NCBI GenBank assembly: GCA_026874595.1
Contig: CM049317.1
Coordinates: forward strand, 63,816,118-63,880,117
Direction: 5' to 3'
Source: Sipunculus nudus
Lineage: Eukaryota > Annelida > Sipuncula > Golfingiida > Sipunculidae
Length of the DNA stretch: 64,000 nt
Position numbers and translations under genes: made by a program. Every line of letters starts with the position of its first letter. Position 1 is the first letter of the stretch. The notes under the pieces were generated by a model. It made no database searches and had not been told where the DNA came from. It saw nothing but the letters and a program-made list of their open reading frames with translations. Positions 1-11,829 of this stretch are shown one piece after another.

Positions 1-134
1 TATTAGGATAATATGACTTCTTCGGATGTACATACATAATCGTTTGTGATCAATAATAAAAACTGTAATCATTTAATCGATTATGAACGAAAACGATCAA
101 TCATCGATATAATCGATCAATTGGCACACCACTG
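1..134 (+). mobile_element. 3' end of a hAT-like non-autonomous element, cut by the window edge
   Basis: The segment has AATCGATTATGAA and ATCGATATAATCGATCAAT blocks and ends CACACCACTG at 125-134. In reverse that reads CAGTGGTGTG, a common start for hAT-type terminal repeats. The same text recurs partly at about 335-385 and more fully at 57712-57778, also ending CACACCACTG. The left end lies outside the window, so a target duplication cannot be tested. Confidence 0.35.
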
Positions 135-382
135 ATGCCAGTAGACCTTATACGTAACACTCGCATGCAGACGTATAACAAAGAAAACGGGGCAATCCTT
201 AATTAACAAATTTATAAATATTATTCCGGTTCTCGGACTTTCTATGTGAAAAAAAGGTGCATGAACTAGTGCCTACTGTCGAAATCTTAATCTTTTCAAA
301 GTTCCATCCGCTAGTAGGCAATACATTGTTACGAGTACAGACTTTAATCGATTATGAAAGAGAACGATCAATTATCGATACA

Positions 383-905
383 GTAGATCTTAATTATGTA
401 AGTGATTGCCAGGCTTGATGTTGTTCTCATCTCATCAACTAGCGGATTCTGGCTGTACCTGTCCACAATCACAAGCTTTTGACTTCCTTGTATCTCAAAC
501 AGGTCCGATGCAATAGCTTGCTATGGCGTTGATGGTATTTGATGATGTATTAACGGTTCTGTTTTATTAGCCTGTAGGGTTTCTTGGCATATTGGACAAG
601 ATTTACACAATTCGATGTCATTATTGATGTTAACCCAGTAAACCGTTTCTCGCGCTAACATATGTGCTTTTCCAACCCCTTGGAGACTTCGATGGCACTG
701 TTCTTGTATGTATAGGTGCATAGTCTTGGGAAAATGAACTTGTCTTCCTTTGAAGAGAACACCTGTTTCCATGGCTAGTTCGTCTCTAAATGACCATTAG
801 GGTCTCAAGTCATTAGGCAGGTTATTGATGTTTTCAGGCCAGCCTGTCTGTATGATATCTTTCAGCCTGTTAAGTATGGGGTCTTTGATGGGACGATGTC
901 TCAGG
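383..905 (-). pseudogene. Ty3/Gypsy-type retrotransposon integrase relic
   Basis: Read on the minus strand, one frame covers the end of the RNase H linker (TGWPENIN, then WSFRDEL and GVLFKGRQVHFP), the HHCC zinc-binding domain (a His pair, then CKSCPICQ) and the start of the integrase core with a DLFEIQGSQKLVIVDRYS block. In that block the Asp of DLF matches the first catalytic acid of the DDE core. The order is that of Ty3/Gypsy pol proteins. Two in-frame stops break the frame, one just before WSFRDEL (about 798-800) and one between the zinc domain and the core (about 518-520). Both are single-base changes at positions that are usually aromatic in this family. No LTRs, reverse transcriptase or gag remain nearby, so this is an internal fragment that cannot move by itself. 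Confidence 0.85.
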
Positions 906-1029
906 CTATCGCTAGGTGACGCGGGTTGTCGAACGTCCTGTCGTGGGCTAGTGTTCTTTAAACTGGGCCCATCATTGTCTCCGGCTCCTCACACAGAACA
1001 GAATAGAGACTCGACGAAGCTTGTCGGGG

Positions 1030-1300
1030 GTGGACGTAGCATGAATTCTGGTGTCGTAAGTTGTCGCCAGTGTAGTCGTACGTTGTCGTAGGTGATTGTC
1101 TTTGTCGCGGCGATTGTGTCGTAGGTTGTAGGCAATTTGTAGTAGCTTGTCGCCTGACAGTCATCGACCTGTTGTAGCTTGTCGCAGACTATTGTCGTAG
1201 CGGAAGTCCAATCGCCTGTTTTTCGCCGTCCATGAGGCGACAGCCTTGTCGCCTGTAGGTGCCTGTAGAATCGCCTAAATGAGACAGCCCCATTAACTTT
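1030..1300. repeat. Degenerate TTGTCG-rich tandem repeat
   Basis: Short irregular units built on TTGTCGTAGG and TTGTCGCCTG recur across about 270 bases, with some inverted copies such as GAGGCGACA near 1233. Frames are open on the minus strand only because the repeat is short and biased; no protein domain is visible. It directly follows the Gypsy relic on its 5' side and could be part of the same element's non-coding region. Confidence 0.45.
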
Positions 1301-1379
1301 TTTTATTTTTTTTGTCAAACCCCAGGGTAGGGAAGGTCAGGCAGTGCACAGGGTAACAGTCTGGCAAGGCTGTTTTGAC

Positions 1380-2161
1380 CAGGGTTGGGGCCAGGTACAA
1401 GTGAAAGTACCTAGGTACAGGTACAGGTACTTGTGAATTGGGCAGGTACAGGTACAGGTACTTGATTTTCACAGAGTACCTATAGATACAGGTACTTAGA
1501 AAGTACCTAGGTACAGGTACAGGTACATTTATTTTAGGATTACTTCAAAGACATTTTTACGGATAATAATAGCAGCATAAATTAACGTATCTGCAAGTTA
1601 ACATGCCTTTATTCTATCAAACAATATTGAAGTCATTTATGTGCTCAAGTATATTTTGTTATAACTTATTATCTGTAAGGCACCATACATTCACAAACAT
1701 GATATGCAATTGCAAGTGTATTAAATGTCCATTAAGTGCACCAAGTACAGTATGACACCATACTTCACAAACATGATATTTGTATACTTAAAGTTCACCA
1801 AGTACAGTATTATCAAATGATTTGCCTAATAAGTGGTTACAGCTGATTTCACACATGTGGCCATTCTGAAGGTGTGATAACAATTCAATTCATAAGCAGT
1901 TTATCACACTGATGGCTTGCTGATTATTTTACATTACAGGTAACCACATTTGAAACTAAAAGATAAAAAAAAATTAAAAAACTGAAAATAGGAAAATGTA
2001 CCTGGAGTACCTTGTACCAGGTACAGGTACTTTACTTCCAGGTACAGGTATAGGTACAAGGTACTTCCTATTCATGACCAGCAAGTACAGGTACAGGTTC
2101 TCTGAAATGTGTACCTAGGTACAGGTACAGGTACAGGTACAAGTACCTGGCTCCAACCCTG
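1380..2161. mobile_element. Non-autonomous hAT-superfamily element with GGTACA hexamer arrays
   Basis: The left end reads CAGGGTTGGGGCCAGGTAC and the right end is its inverse, GTACCTGGCTCCAACCCTG, with one mismatch. The flanking 8-mers are GTTTTGAC (1372-1379) and GTGTTGAC (2162-2169), which differ at one base and fit the hAT target pattern nTnnnnAn. Arrays of GGTACA and ACCTGT hexamers fill both subterminal regions (1395-1530 and 2000-2155). The middle is AT-rich and non-coding. Length, ends and target duplication indicate a complete non-autonomous copy that would be moved by a transposase supplied elsewhere. Confidence 0.87.
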
Positions 2162-2169
2162 GTGTTGAC

Positions 2170-4722
2170 TTGAACTAGAATTCGCCCAGTCATTGATAAT
2201 TGCATGGCCTGGATACTGTGACAGATTGAAGCCTTAGGGCTGATATGGTGTTTTATGTGAATCATATTTGCTTTATATATGCACATTTTGGTCAGACGGT
2301 TCAAAGATTGTGATTCCTTGGCCATAGACCACCAAATAATTCTATCCCCAAACAGATTTAGTTATGGCTTGCTTGAGTTGTTAATTACCTTAAATGTCTG
2401 TACATGTCTTCAGAGGCAACTTGACAAGGCGGGAACCGCGCGCGGTCTTTCCTGTCAGTCCCACTAGACATGTTTATCAAGTGTTTGGCCATAGATTACT
2501 CTGAATCAGTCCATAAAATGGTTCAACTGTCCTTGGATTACATAATTCACACACCGCTGCTACTGTGAAGTGATATTTGGCCATTGATAATCAAGTCACT
2601 GATGTAGACTGAGCTTCTTTATTATTACCATGATGCTGTTATACATGACGCCTTAAGGGTAACTTGTACTGAACTACTTCTACTTACTCTATTACTACAC
2701 ATGCTATATATAGATTGTATAAATGCGATACATGATATAGTGCCGTATGTTTATCATATCACTAGAGGTGGTATGACTCGCAGGTGTCGGAGGAAAATTA
2801 ATGATGTTTCGTAAACTTATATACCAAAGCCTATAATTCTAATTATTAATATATTTAATTCCCAAATAATAAATGTTTTATTTGAACAGCGGGAAGGGGG
2901 GGTATGATTGCATTGACCATACCCATTGCAAAAGGGTGTGTATTTGGGGGTGGGGAAATATGGACCCCTCCATCCCCTCTGGATTGACGCCCCAGGATAT
3001 ACATACATAACTACCCATGTACAACATGGCTGCCTTTGGTAGTTTGGTCCCTTCCATGATTGTACGTCTTTCCGTCTGACATACGGAGTGAGGGCAATAA
3101 AAAGTAAAAAAAAAAACTTGATAAAAAGCCATACTCACAATATGGTGAACCTAATGAAGGGTTCGGTAGAGTTTGAATATGGATGACCCTGACCCTGCTA
3201 AAATGATGTTAGAACTAGAACTTTAAAAAGAAGAGGCACGGTCACCAATCTCACAGATTGATGCATATCCTAAAGGGCGAGTTCAACTTTAATGCCCTTA
3301 TCACAGTTTTAAAGGTCACACAGCATTTGCTGTTTGTCACTGATATTATATAAAAAACATAACATAACTCACTCAATCATGAAGGGAACCTCATGAAATT
3401 TTCAGGGCATTTCGGAAATGAGCCAATGAATAAAGATTTTGCGTGGATCCGGTGCAGGATCCGGATTCAAGAATGGCACCAAGGAATATTAAAGAATGTA
3501 CAGTCACTTATGCACGAATGGAGATTTCTAGTTTATAATAATAATGACTTTAAAAGGACAAGAGGACGTAATGATAAGACCTTCTTTCGAAAATAAATCA
3601 ATACAGGTGATTTACCAAAATTTTTACCTATATCTTATGTTTTATTAAAATGATTTCACAACTTCATATTCATATTAGAAATTGAGTGACTTCAAGTTCC
3701 TGTTGGCCATATGGTGATTTCAAATTACAACTTTATCAAAGGGATCAATTTATCTGTTGCTCATCAGTATTAACAATTATTCACCGAAAATAGCACAAAA
3801 CACCCATGCAACATGCAACAACTAATGTAATAAAAAACTTGCATTTGCAATTCTTACTGTACCGATTTTAACAATAGTGCATGATTCATAGTATGGATTG
3901 CAGCATCCGTATCCCCTTATGTAACTAGAATGTGGGGAGTCGAAAAGCGACTACTAGTATCCGCAGAATCAGAGGGGCATGAATGAGGTGTCGTGACAAC
4001 CCTCTCACGATGTGACCGAAAAGTACCCCATGACAGACAGACGAAACTATAAGAAATTATTGTATGTGGTACCACCAGTCATGTGTACAAGTTGAAGCTA
4101 TCCAAGATGCATAAACATGCGAAAGTCTGGGCCGATACAATAAACTGCTCCTGATATATGTTAAGTTACCCCTAAGCAATCAGACGGATCGACTCCAAGC
4201 AAAAACGCTACCACCTGAGTACGACAATGAAATGAGGTCAATTTTCTAATTAAATATTTAAGTTACAGGGGGGGGGGGGGGAGTATATATTTCAGCACTT
4301 GAGACATTAATACATAAAAAGCCAGATTTTCAGTTAACGTTTGAGGGTTTTTCATAAAATTTTGTGTGCTTGTTGGTCTTTATATGATGGTGTCACCTGT
4401 AATTTCTTCACGTTGACTCATCTAATTTTGTATTTTTTTCAAACTCCTTAACGGGATTGATCATTTGAGTTTATACAAAAGTTTCCTTGCATAATTTCCC
4501 GTCTCATGACAACTATCTTCAGTTCATCTGTTATGGATCTGTGTGTGAGTAAACACAGTCTAGGGGTGTCTGTTGATCATAAAAAAAGACTGCGTTATCA
4601 AAGTTTCGATCTTGAGTAACGCGACAACTCCTAAACAAGGAGTCGTAACATGAAGATGAATCACGAAAAAGACAAAGGTCTGAAGCTTTAAACTTTTTTA
4701 TTCGTGAAATTGTGCGATACGG
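2170..4722. other. No gene recognised
   Basis: I see no credible gene here. The short open frames (for example 2279-2467 and 3393-3596 on the plus strand) show no family motifs. The stretch is AT-rich unique-looking sequence with a G14 run at 4268-4281. It is downstream of gene A's polyadenylation signals. Confidence 0.5.
4268..4281 (+). repeat. G14 homopolymer
   Basis: An uninterrupted run of 14 G on the plus strand. Such runs can form G-quadruplexes and are prone to length error in assemblies. Confidence 0.9.
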
Positions 4723-4736
4723 CCACTAGGAGGCGC
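4723..4736 (+). promoter_or_regulatory. CTCF-like motif
   Basis: CCACTAGGAGGCGC matches the animal CTCF consensus CCASYAGRKGGCRS at 13 of 14 positions. It lies about 250 bases beyond the stop of gene A. A single match in AT-rich DNA is suggestive only; binding is untested. Confidence 0.3.
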
Positions 4737-4864
4737 CACTGATCGCGCTCGACGCTAGCTCATTTGCGACCGTGTGGAGGCGTAACCAGACGGGTTATAG
4801 AACGGAAGAATATTTTAGGCAGAACTCTTTTTTTTAAATTGCAAACTTAGCTCGGCGTCATGGC

Positions 4865-4882
4865 TTTATTTTTAAATTTATT
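4865..4882 (-). promoter_or_regulatory. Polyadenylation signals of gene A
   Basis: Two AATAAA hexamers on the minus strand (4882-4877 and 4870-4865) lie about 95-110 bases after the gene A stop codon, the usual place for 3'-end formation in animal genes. Confidence 0.5.
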
Positions 4883-4975
4883 TTAGGTTTCACTTGCATT
4901 TAGATGATGACCATTCGCCCAACGCCAATCGGTTGTGTGCGTAAACTCAACCTTTTGGGACCCTAAGGTCACAAT

Positions 4976-5352
4976 TTATTCGCAAGTCATCTTGTAGCCA
5001 TCATCAGCCTTTATGATATAGCAAACTTTAAGATCCTGAATTCCTGGTTTTGCAGTAGAATAATTTGAGGCTGAATCCTCACTTTCTGAGCTAGCAGTCT
5101 CTTGTGGTGTTGTTTCTTGTGTTACTTCCGATGTTCCTTCTAATTCTGTCGTTCCAATTTTCTTTGTTACTAGTTCCGTTGTCCGCGGCTCTGTTATTTG
5201 TGTTCCCGTCGTTTTTGGTACCGTTGTTGACCCTAACTTGGATTTCTTTGGTTGAATCGTCCCTGGTACCATTGTCCCTGGATCTGTTTCCTTTGGTTCA
5301 GTCGTCTCTGGTAGCGTTGTACCTGGTTCTGTTGTTTCTGGTCCAGTAGGCC
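4976..5352 (-). CDS. Gene A, terminal exon: Thr/Pro-rich mucin-like tail
   Basis: The exon starts after the acceptor ...TACTGTGCAG (AG at 5354-5353) in phase 1 and ends with a TAA stop at 4978-4976. It encodes about 125 residues. Roughly 80 are irregular Thr/Pro/Glu repeats such as TTEPGTTLPETTEP and VPKTTGTQITEP, followed by a Ser/Glu patch and a short C-terminus with two cysteines (CYIIKADDGYKMTCE). The phase joins exactly to the exon at 6005, whose ...FICA plus a split Gly codon continues into GPTGPE. Such tails are usually O-glycosylated stalks or secreted mucin segments; here that is inference from composition. No membrane segment is visible, so the product is probably secreted. Confidence 0.75.
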
Positions 5353-6004
5353 CTGCACAGTAATACAAAACTATGTCTCATAAAAGTATCTTAAGTGACA
5401 GGAAAAGACATTTGCAGAATGTTTAATGAATATTAGAAGAACCAGACTTAAATTGTATTAATCGAAAAGTAGAAATACCACGTTCGAATTTGACTCCGAG
5501 GCAGACTTGCTGAGTGGCGTTCACTCGCCCATGCAAAATAACTAATGGCCCAATAAGCGCGTCTTAATTAAGCATGATAGTTTATTAAGAGCTATAGTCG
5601 CTATGCTGTTACGGTGCACGCATTCATCCGATCACCTGTAATTGTGATGACGTGACACTCTACAGCATGTTTTGATCTTGCCATGTACTGTATAACTCCG
5701 CTAAGGCGACCGTTGCGGGTCTTGAACAATGTCAGAATAGTCTCTTAAGCCGGGTATGACAAAATGACTGTTTTTTAGCAGAAAAACAGACATGTCTACC
5801 TTTAGAACGGCAAGGATCATAATTATTTTGAACATCATGTAAACACGAAAACCTGGTTGAGTATGTATGACAGGTCAGTGCCATATGTTGTTCAGTGATA
5901 GACGAACGTAAATTTCATACAGCTTACTTCCGATACGTGTGCTTTTATTAGAATATTAATCAATCTCTTGGAATTTTAATAGACTACACAAGACATGAAC
6001 TCAC

Positions 6005-6181
6005 CAGCACAGATAAAGAACTTTTCCTCTTCACAGTCAGCATCATTCCAAGTACTGGCTAAACCAAAGAAGTAACCACTGAACTCCATACAATACTGTT
6101 CACCGTTCACGTAATTTGGCTGTCCTAGAGCCCAGGCAGTGAAGTCGAATGTAGTGCCGTCAGACCAGTACCAGGAACCAT
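6005..6181 (-). CDS. Gene A, exon for the second half of a C-type lectin-like domain
   Basis: The exon lies between ATAG (AG at 6183-6182) and the donor G|GTGAGT (GT at 6004-6003), is 177 bases long, and is phase 1 at both ends. It encodes the C-terminal half of a CTLD: GSWYWSDGT, a GQPN motif in the long-loop position, GEQYC, TWNDADC and FFIC. These supply the conserved W, the WND box and the last two cysteines. QPN is close to the EPN/QPD motifs that set sugar choice in calcium-dependent lectins, and WND supplies calcium ligands, so this domain may still bind calcium and carbohydrate. Weak point: the acceptor has no clear pyrimidine tract and lies in a run of TAGTATTAG-like repeats, so its exact start is less sure than its end. 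Confidence 0.82.
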
Positions 6182-7057
6182 CTATATTAATACTAATACT
6201 AGTACTTATATTAATAGTGATATCTCCATATTGTAAAAATAATAATTCTTAAAACAATCACAAAAATAATCATGACAAATATACCCATTATTATTATTAA
6301 ACTTATAATAATTGTTATAATTTTGTATAATTATTATAACTGTAATGACTGTTTATAAAAAATCGTCGAATGAAAATGTCTGTGTTTTGAGTTCAATAAC
6401 ACCTGTACTCTGTGCAATAAGGATGTTAATATAAAAATATAGTTCCTTTAATAAATATGCGTATAATATTTGGTTTTATGCAATATACGATTCCGAATTG
6501 CCTCACGTTGAAAAAAAAGTTATATTGATATTACATTATAACGACTTGACTGCCATCAAAGCTGATGCCTGGTTAAGATATCCTTTCTTTCGTCAGGGAA
6601 ATGATTAATTCAATTTAGAAAACAGAATTATAGTCCGTCTGTGGACGCTCTGAGTATGTCTGTGTACAAGGAACACAGTAAACGAATTCAATATTTTTAT
6701 CTCAGCATAGAAATAATAAAACTGTTGCTTTGTTGGTTGATTTTTTTTTTCTGCTTGTACCTTTAGTCACACAGCAGGGGCGAATCCAGATAAAGGATTT
6801 TAGCTTTCTTTTTAGTGTTTCCTCCCTTCCCCATATCCGGAGCTGTGTACATTTTTAAGTGCATTAATTCTTCCCTTTCCAATATCCTGGGTGCGTCCCT
6901 GCACAGTTATAAAAAAAAATTATAATGAAATTATATGGAACTTACCTGGAGGGTCAGGGTAACATCTAAGTTTTAAAGCTTCGTTAACATTAGCAGGCAT
7001 CTGAAATTTATTTTAGTCGCTCCCCGATTATCCCGTAGTTTCGGGTATGATGGTGAT

Positions 7058-7080
7058 GGGGGGGGGGGGGGGGGGGGGGG
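7058..7080 (+). repeat. G23 homopolymer
   Basis: Twenty-three consecutive G on the plus strand inside the gene A intron (C23 on the transcribed strand's RNA). Its length is probably variable and assembly-sensitive. Confidence 0.9.
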
Positions 7081-7219
7081 TTTACCATTGATCGCTAGGC
7101 GGTTGAATAATTCTAGTTTCAGTATCCTGTTAGTATTGCTGATCTAGTGATCCAGATAAATATAAACTATTGTTTTACATGGATTGTACAAATCGTTATT
7201 ATAATTAATTAGGGCACTC

Positions 7220-7437
7220 TCTATGGCTCATAATGATGGCGTTCGGTAGTCTGTGGAGGTAGAGGAAACCGGAGAACCCAGAGAAAACCACCGGCTTTGG
7301 ACGGGCAACTACAACCCACTCTCATAGCCACAACGATGATCGAGCCCGGGTCAACAGAGGAGAGAGCCGAGCGTTTTACCCCTCGACTGTCCAGGCCGCG
7401 ATAGACGGCGGAGGTGTGCGGTATTTCTAATGACTTC
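7220..7437 (-). mobile_element. tRNA-headed SINE with a conserved central (Nin/Deu-like) domain
   Basis: On the minus strand a tRNA-like head comes first. GTCGAGGGGTAAAACGCTCG resembles an A-box region and GGGCTCGATCA a B box. The body follows with GGTTTTCTCTGGGTTCTCC and GGTTTCCTCTACC. That body matches the AAACCGGAGAACCC...AAAACC core shared by several animal SINE families. The SINE is inserted about 30 bases past the donor of the exon at 7467. No clean poly(A) tail or target duplication was found, so the borders are approximate. Confidence 0.6.
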
Positions 7438-7466
7438 AAGGAATGATCCATAACAATATGCCTTAC

Positions 7467-7685
7467 CTTCCTCACTCAGCCTCCCACCAAGCCAAAAGTC
7501 ACTTGTCTTTATTTTTCTTTTTGCATAATCAAACAGCCACTCATTTTCCTCCTCGGTCCTGACCGAAGCGAGTTCCATGTGTCGCTCGCGGCAGCTCTGT
7601 GACGCCTGTCTCCATGTACACTTTGTTTTGCTGACGTAGACACATCTGTTGTTAAAGGAATCTCCGTCCTCACAAGCAGCAGCAC
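7467..7685 (-). CDS. Gene A, exon for the first half of a C-type lectin-like domain
   Basis: The acceptor is ...TTTGGCCTTAG (AG at 7687-7686) and the donor GAAG|GTAAGG (GT at 7466-7465). The exon is 219 bases, phase 1 at both ends. It encodes CEDGDSFNNRCVYVS, then WRQASQSCRERHMELASV, EEENEWLF and DFWLGG. This is the usual N-terminal half of a CTLD: two leading cysteines, the W-x-A-x-x-x-C helix, the A-x-V strand and the WLGG box. It joins in frame to 6181 through a split Asp codon to give EEDGSWYWSDG. The signal-peptide exon was not found; the frame continues upstream through the intron to an ATG at 7800 but shows no convincing signal peptide. Confidence 0.85.
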
Positions 7686-10600
7686 CTAAGGCCAAACAAT
7701 AAAATATTTGAAATATATGATAATATATGAAATATGAAATAGAAACATGAAATGTAGTCGAGGCCACATACGAGGCCACATAGCCGATAAAACTGTCCAT
7801 ACAGATATCATTGGACCCTTGGTGCAGCCACTTGTGGTAAGTTTTAGCAATTTTTTTCGGAGAAAGTTCCTAGTCATATATGGATGAATTCTGTATAATG
7901 GGCATTAGGAATCGTTTTCATATTTCGTTTGGTGGCATGCTGACAATAACCAAACCACAGGCGCTTGTGAATGTGTTTTTACTCAGACACGTCAATGGCG
8001 TAGTTTAGGAGCTTACATAAACCTTTTAATCAAAGCAACTGAATTCAGATGACAACATCGGTATTACAAAGAAGGCAAACACAATATCATGAATACATCA
8101 ATTGCAAGGTCATCGAAAGAGAAATTAACACTGCTGACTGTGAATATTATTTTACTATGATCGGACCAATAAAAGTAAACATGTGTAACCAAAAATTATA
8201 CAGGCGACCACTAAAATGGCCCACTTAGACCCTCCTGACCTGAATAACATTATAAACATGCGTAAGGTAACAAAAGAACACTATCGGGCCCTAGAGTGAA
8301 TTTCTGGGCAACCCGGGGCTCCGGGCGGCCGGGCCCTCTTGGACTCTCATGGGTCAACCCGTATAAAGACCCTGTTCAAACATAACTCGAATATATATTT
8401 TCAGTTTTTAATGGGCCTTAATTAAGACACCTTCACCAGGCTGCCCCCCCCCCCCTACTTCGCAGTGATCACTCTGGATTAAAAGTAGAATAACCTTTAA
8501 AAACAAATTAAACATATTCCATATTTGATGTATTTAAGGCCCAACTTCCCCAGAAAAATATGGCCGACCCGAGCCCCTTTGAACGGTCCCGCATGATTAA
8601 AGTCATACAAAAAGATACACACAAACCCAAAAATAAATTGTCATCTAAAGTAATTTTTAGACTAATAAATCCTTTGGCCTCCCAAGGCCACCTCACATCC
8701 TCCTGATTGAAACCATGTAACAGACAAACAAATGAAATATACATAGTCCCCGGGCCCAATACAACTCCTTGGTGGCCCGTGCCCCACAGACCTACCCGAT
8801 TCAAAACATGTAGAAGTTATTGCAAAAAAGAAAGTCTTCCTTATTTTCAGTAACAAGCTTTTTATTGGACAATATATTCACCATAGGGTCCCCTTTAACA
8901 ACTGGTCCCACTTTATATACACGTTAAAAAGATAATGTTCATGCATTGCATAGGGTACTGTGAAAATCCTGGTTGGCCGGGCCCTTTCTTTGCACTCTGG
9001 AATTCGGATTAAGAACAATATGTCACTTAAATAAATAATTTAGATGAGTCTTCCATTGGAAATTGTTCGCCAGCCCGGGTCCCTTTTCGGCCCCCCGGGC
9101 CCCGGTACGATGTACCGACTGACCCCCCCCCCCCCCTCCTCGGAGGCCCTGTGCACAATTTCAGCCATATAAATTGACCCACTCCTGAGATTTGACTTAT
9201 AATCACTAAAATGCTCACTGCGCACAAAAGGAGGGTAGGTAGCGCAACGATTCCTTATATATTAAGTATACTGGGTTTCAGAAAGAACGGTCTAAGGGTC
9301 TCAGAAAAAGTTCTTCATAGTTGAACGCGGCTGCGGCGGAAGCTGCGTGAAAACTCTGCTGTGGCGGATAGGCTTCAATTTCCCAAAACAACCAGTGACT
9401 TCATCCTTCCCCCTACCGCCATCTGGGGAGTAAAAGAGAACTGATTCTCGAGATAAGGACCACTTGCAACGGGTACCGGAATTGTAGGGTATCTCCCTGT
9501 GTAATATTTTCAATCGGAAATGGGCTGTGGTTTTTGTGTCTGGACATACAGACATACACACATGCATACATACCAATAAACACACAATGCCGATTATTAT
9601 ACCATCTAGGGGCGTCGTATAGGTTGTCAGTCACCCCCGCCCCCCCCCCCCCCCCAAACACACACACACATTTGAAAAATAATCGACGCCACTGTAACCT
9701 TCGCCGTCCCCTTCGGATTAGACTCCTTGCGTGATTCACTTTAAGCTTGTACAAAAGCTCCGGGAAGCATTTCATGATAAAATGGCAGCGGGGTATTCTG
9801 GCTTTTATCAACCGTTCATTAGCTGAGGTCCTAATGACAACCAACCCGAAGGCCATCAGTGTCCAGCATTGTATAATGTACATAATACCATAGCAACTAA
9901 TATGTTTTCATTTAACAACGCGTAATTCAAGGACACTGAAAATGTCACAACAATGAAACAATGAGAAATTTTGATATTTGTATAGGACTGAAAAATTGTA
10001 ACAGCACTTAATTTAAGTACATCCCGTAATTCATATAACATCGCGTAATTCAAAGACACTAGAAAGGATTCCATGAGAGCAGCCCTTAGAACCAATAGAA
10101 GTAGTACATGTTAAGGTCACAGGTATCAGCTGTTTATTAAGTGCCTCTCATAATTATGTTTACTCAAATAATATTGATACATTGTAAACATACAATAACA
10201 TAGGAAGATATACTAGGCAAATATACTACATTTTCGCATAACAAATATTCAGTCTTTCGATGGGCCATACGTAAATTTTCAGATGGATATTAACAATTGT
10301 TCCTGAATACGTAACGTAAAAGTCAGTGTAGGAGTCTAGTCCATACAAGTCATGTCCAAATGTATAATATATAAGTTCAAGTCATGGCTAGTCAAGCCCG
10401 AATTAAAAGCAGGCCGCATACTGGTACACAGCGCGGATAATATTATACGTGAAGAGATTAGACCGGACTTCAGTCTGGTCTGTACGGCACTTAATTGATC
10501 AGACTGCTAGTTCAGGACCACCCCGGAGACGGGCCAGCGATCTGGTCTGCTGTGTTTGGGACGGTTTTAGGGGACGTGGGAGTCACACTGCCAAATAAAA

Positions 10601-11776
10601 GTTCTTGTTAAGACAATTTTCTTAAAAAAACAGACAGGGTTAAAAAAGCCTGAAGAGTTAATTTTCATTCCAGGTTCTTTTATAGGGTTTAAAAGAGTCC
10701 TAGATATAAAGTGGAGTTCATTCCTATTTGGTGATAAAACAGGACATACTGTTTTACTTTTGCTGATATTCTTTTTTAACAAGAAGACAAAACTATTTTT
10801 TTCTACTTAAGCCTTAGCTGAATCATAAAAGAAACAAATGTACAGGTGTTATTGTATTAGTGTAAGAAGTGCTTTGTTTAATCATATCCTTCTGAATTTG
10901 CTCTTTTTGTCTAATGAGAGGTAGCGTTTCTCCGCACCTCGGCGAGATTGGACTCAGAATGGAGGGTTATTTTTACCTCCAGGCCTCCCTGTCTGATGCA
11001 AGGCTCTCATACATACAGAATGCGAAAGTGAAAACTAATATTCAATAGAAAGTATAAATATCAAGTCTAAATAAACAACTAAATATTGTTAAAAAAGATA
11101 TGCTTGATACAGTAATTCCAATTTAACTGTTATCTCATGAGACAGGTTAATACTTAAATTAATTAATATAAATATTTTTGAAGCAAGGCAAGTGGGACAT
11201 ACTCCGTTAGAGAGAAGAACTTATTTGCAAAATCGGAGCAGGTCATGTTTTAATTAATATACTGAAAAAAAAATTAGAAAATGTCCTGCGTCATTTGACT
11301 TCATACATTTGCGTATAGTAAGTAAACATCATCAGGTGAACTAGGACTCGAGGATAGAATCATCGGGAAAACATGCCTCAGTTTCATGAATGCGGTTCAA
11401 TCTTAAAAAGGAGACGTAATAAAAAAGTTAATTACTAAACTTTACTGTGCAATATACATTGTTCTGATACGCAATGTCACAAAGCTTAGTAAATGCATTA
11501 CAATAGAAGAAATCCATCGTGTTAACACCGATTGATACGAATACACGTCGATTTTTCCGAGTTTTATCAAATTACACATATCATGGTACCACTTGCATAT
11601 GATTACACATGTTATAATAAGAAATTGAAGTACTCAAGATTTCCGAGTGACTACTTGGTAATGTCACTGGAAATTCCAATATTTAAATACTCTGATTAGG
11701 ACTACACTTTAATTAAACAATAGATGCAATCGCAAACATATCTTGAAATGACGCACAAGAAGAACAGCAAAAATGG

Positions 11777-11829
11777 CGTATATATATATGTGTGTGTGTG
11801 TATGTGTGCGTGTGTGTGCGCGCGTGTAT
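11777..11829. repeat. (TA)n(TG)n microsatellite
   Basis: TATATATA passes into TGTGTGTG with CG interruptions. It is a compound dinucleotide microsatellite. Confidence 0.9.

Larger units (their letters stand above)
6182..7466 (-). other. Intron of gene A
   Basis: This intron separates the two CTLD half-exons. It contains a G23 run (7058-7080), a SINE (7220-7437) and an exon-like segment at 6946-7000 that I rejected as part of this transcript. The rest is AT-rich with nothing recognisable. Confidence 0.6.

Noticed and set aside
989-1318. 109-codon minus-strand open frame
   Set aside because: It follows the degenerate TTGTCG repeat and has no domain or codon bias; an artefact of repeat composition.
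2068-2325. Open frame with a YLYLYLYLG run
   Set aside because: It is the translation of the GGTACA hexamer array of the hAT-like element.
5104-5349. 81-codon plus-strand hydrophobic open frame
   Set aside because: It is the complement of the Thr/Pro-rich exon of gene A; the minus-strand reading has splice sites and domain context, this one has none.
7686-7877. Possible signal peptide upstream of the gene A CTLD exon
   Set aside because: Hydrophobic stretch, but with WPRMWPR interruptions, no donor, and it runs straight into the acceptor's intron sequence.
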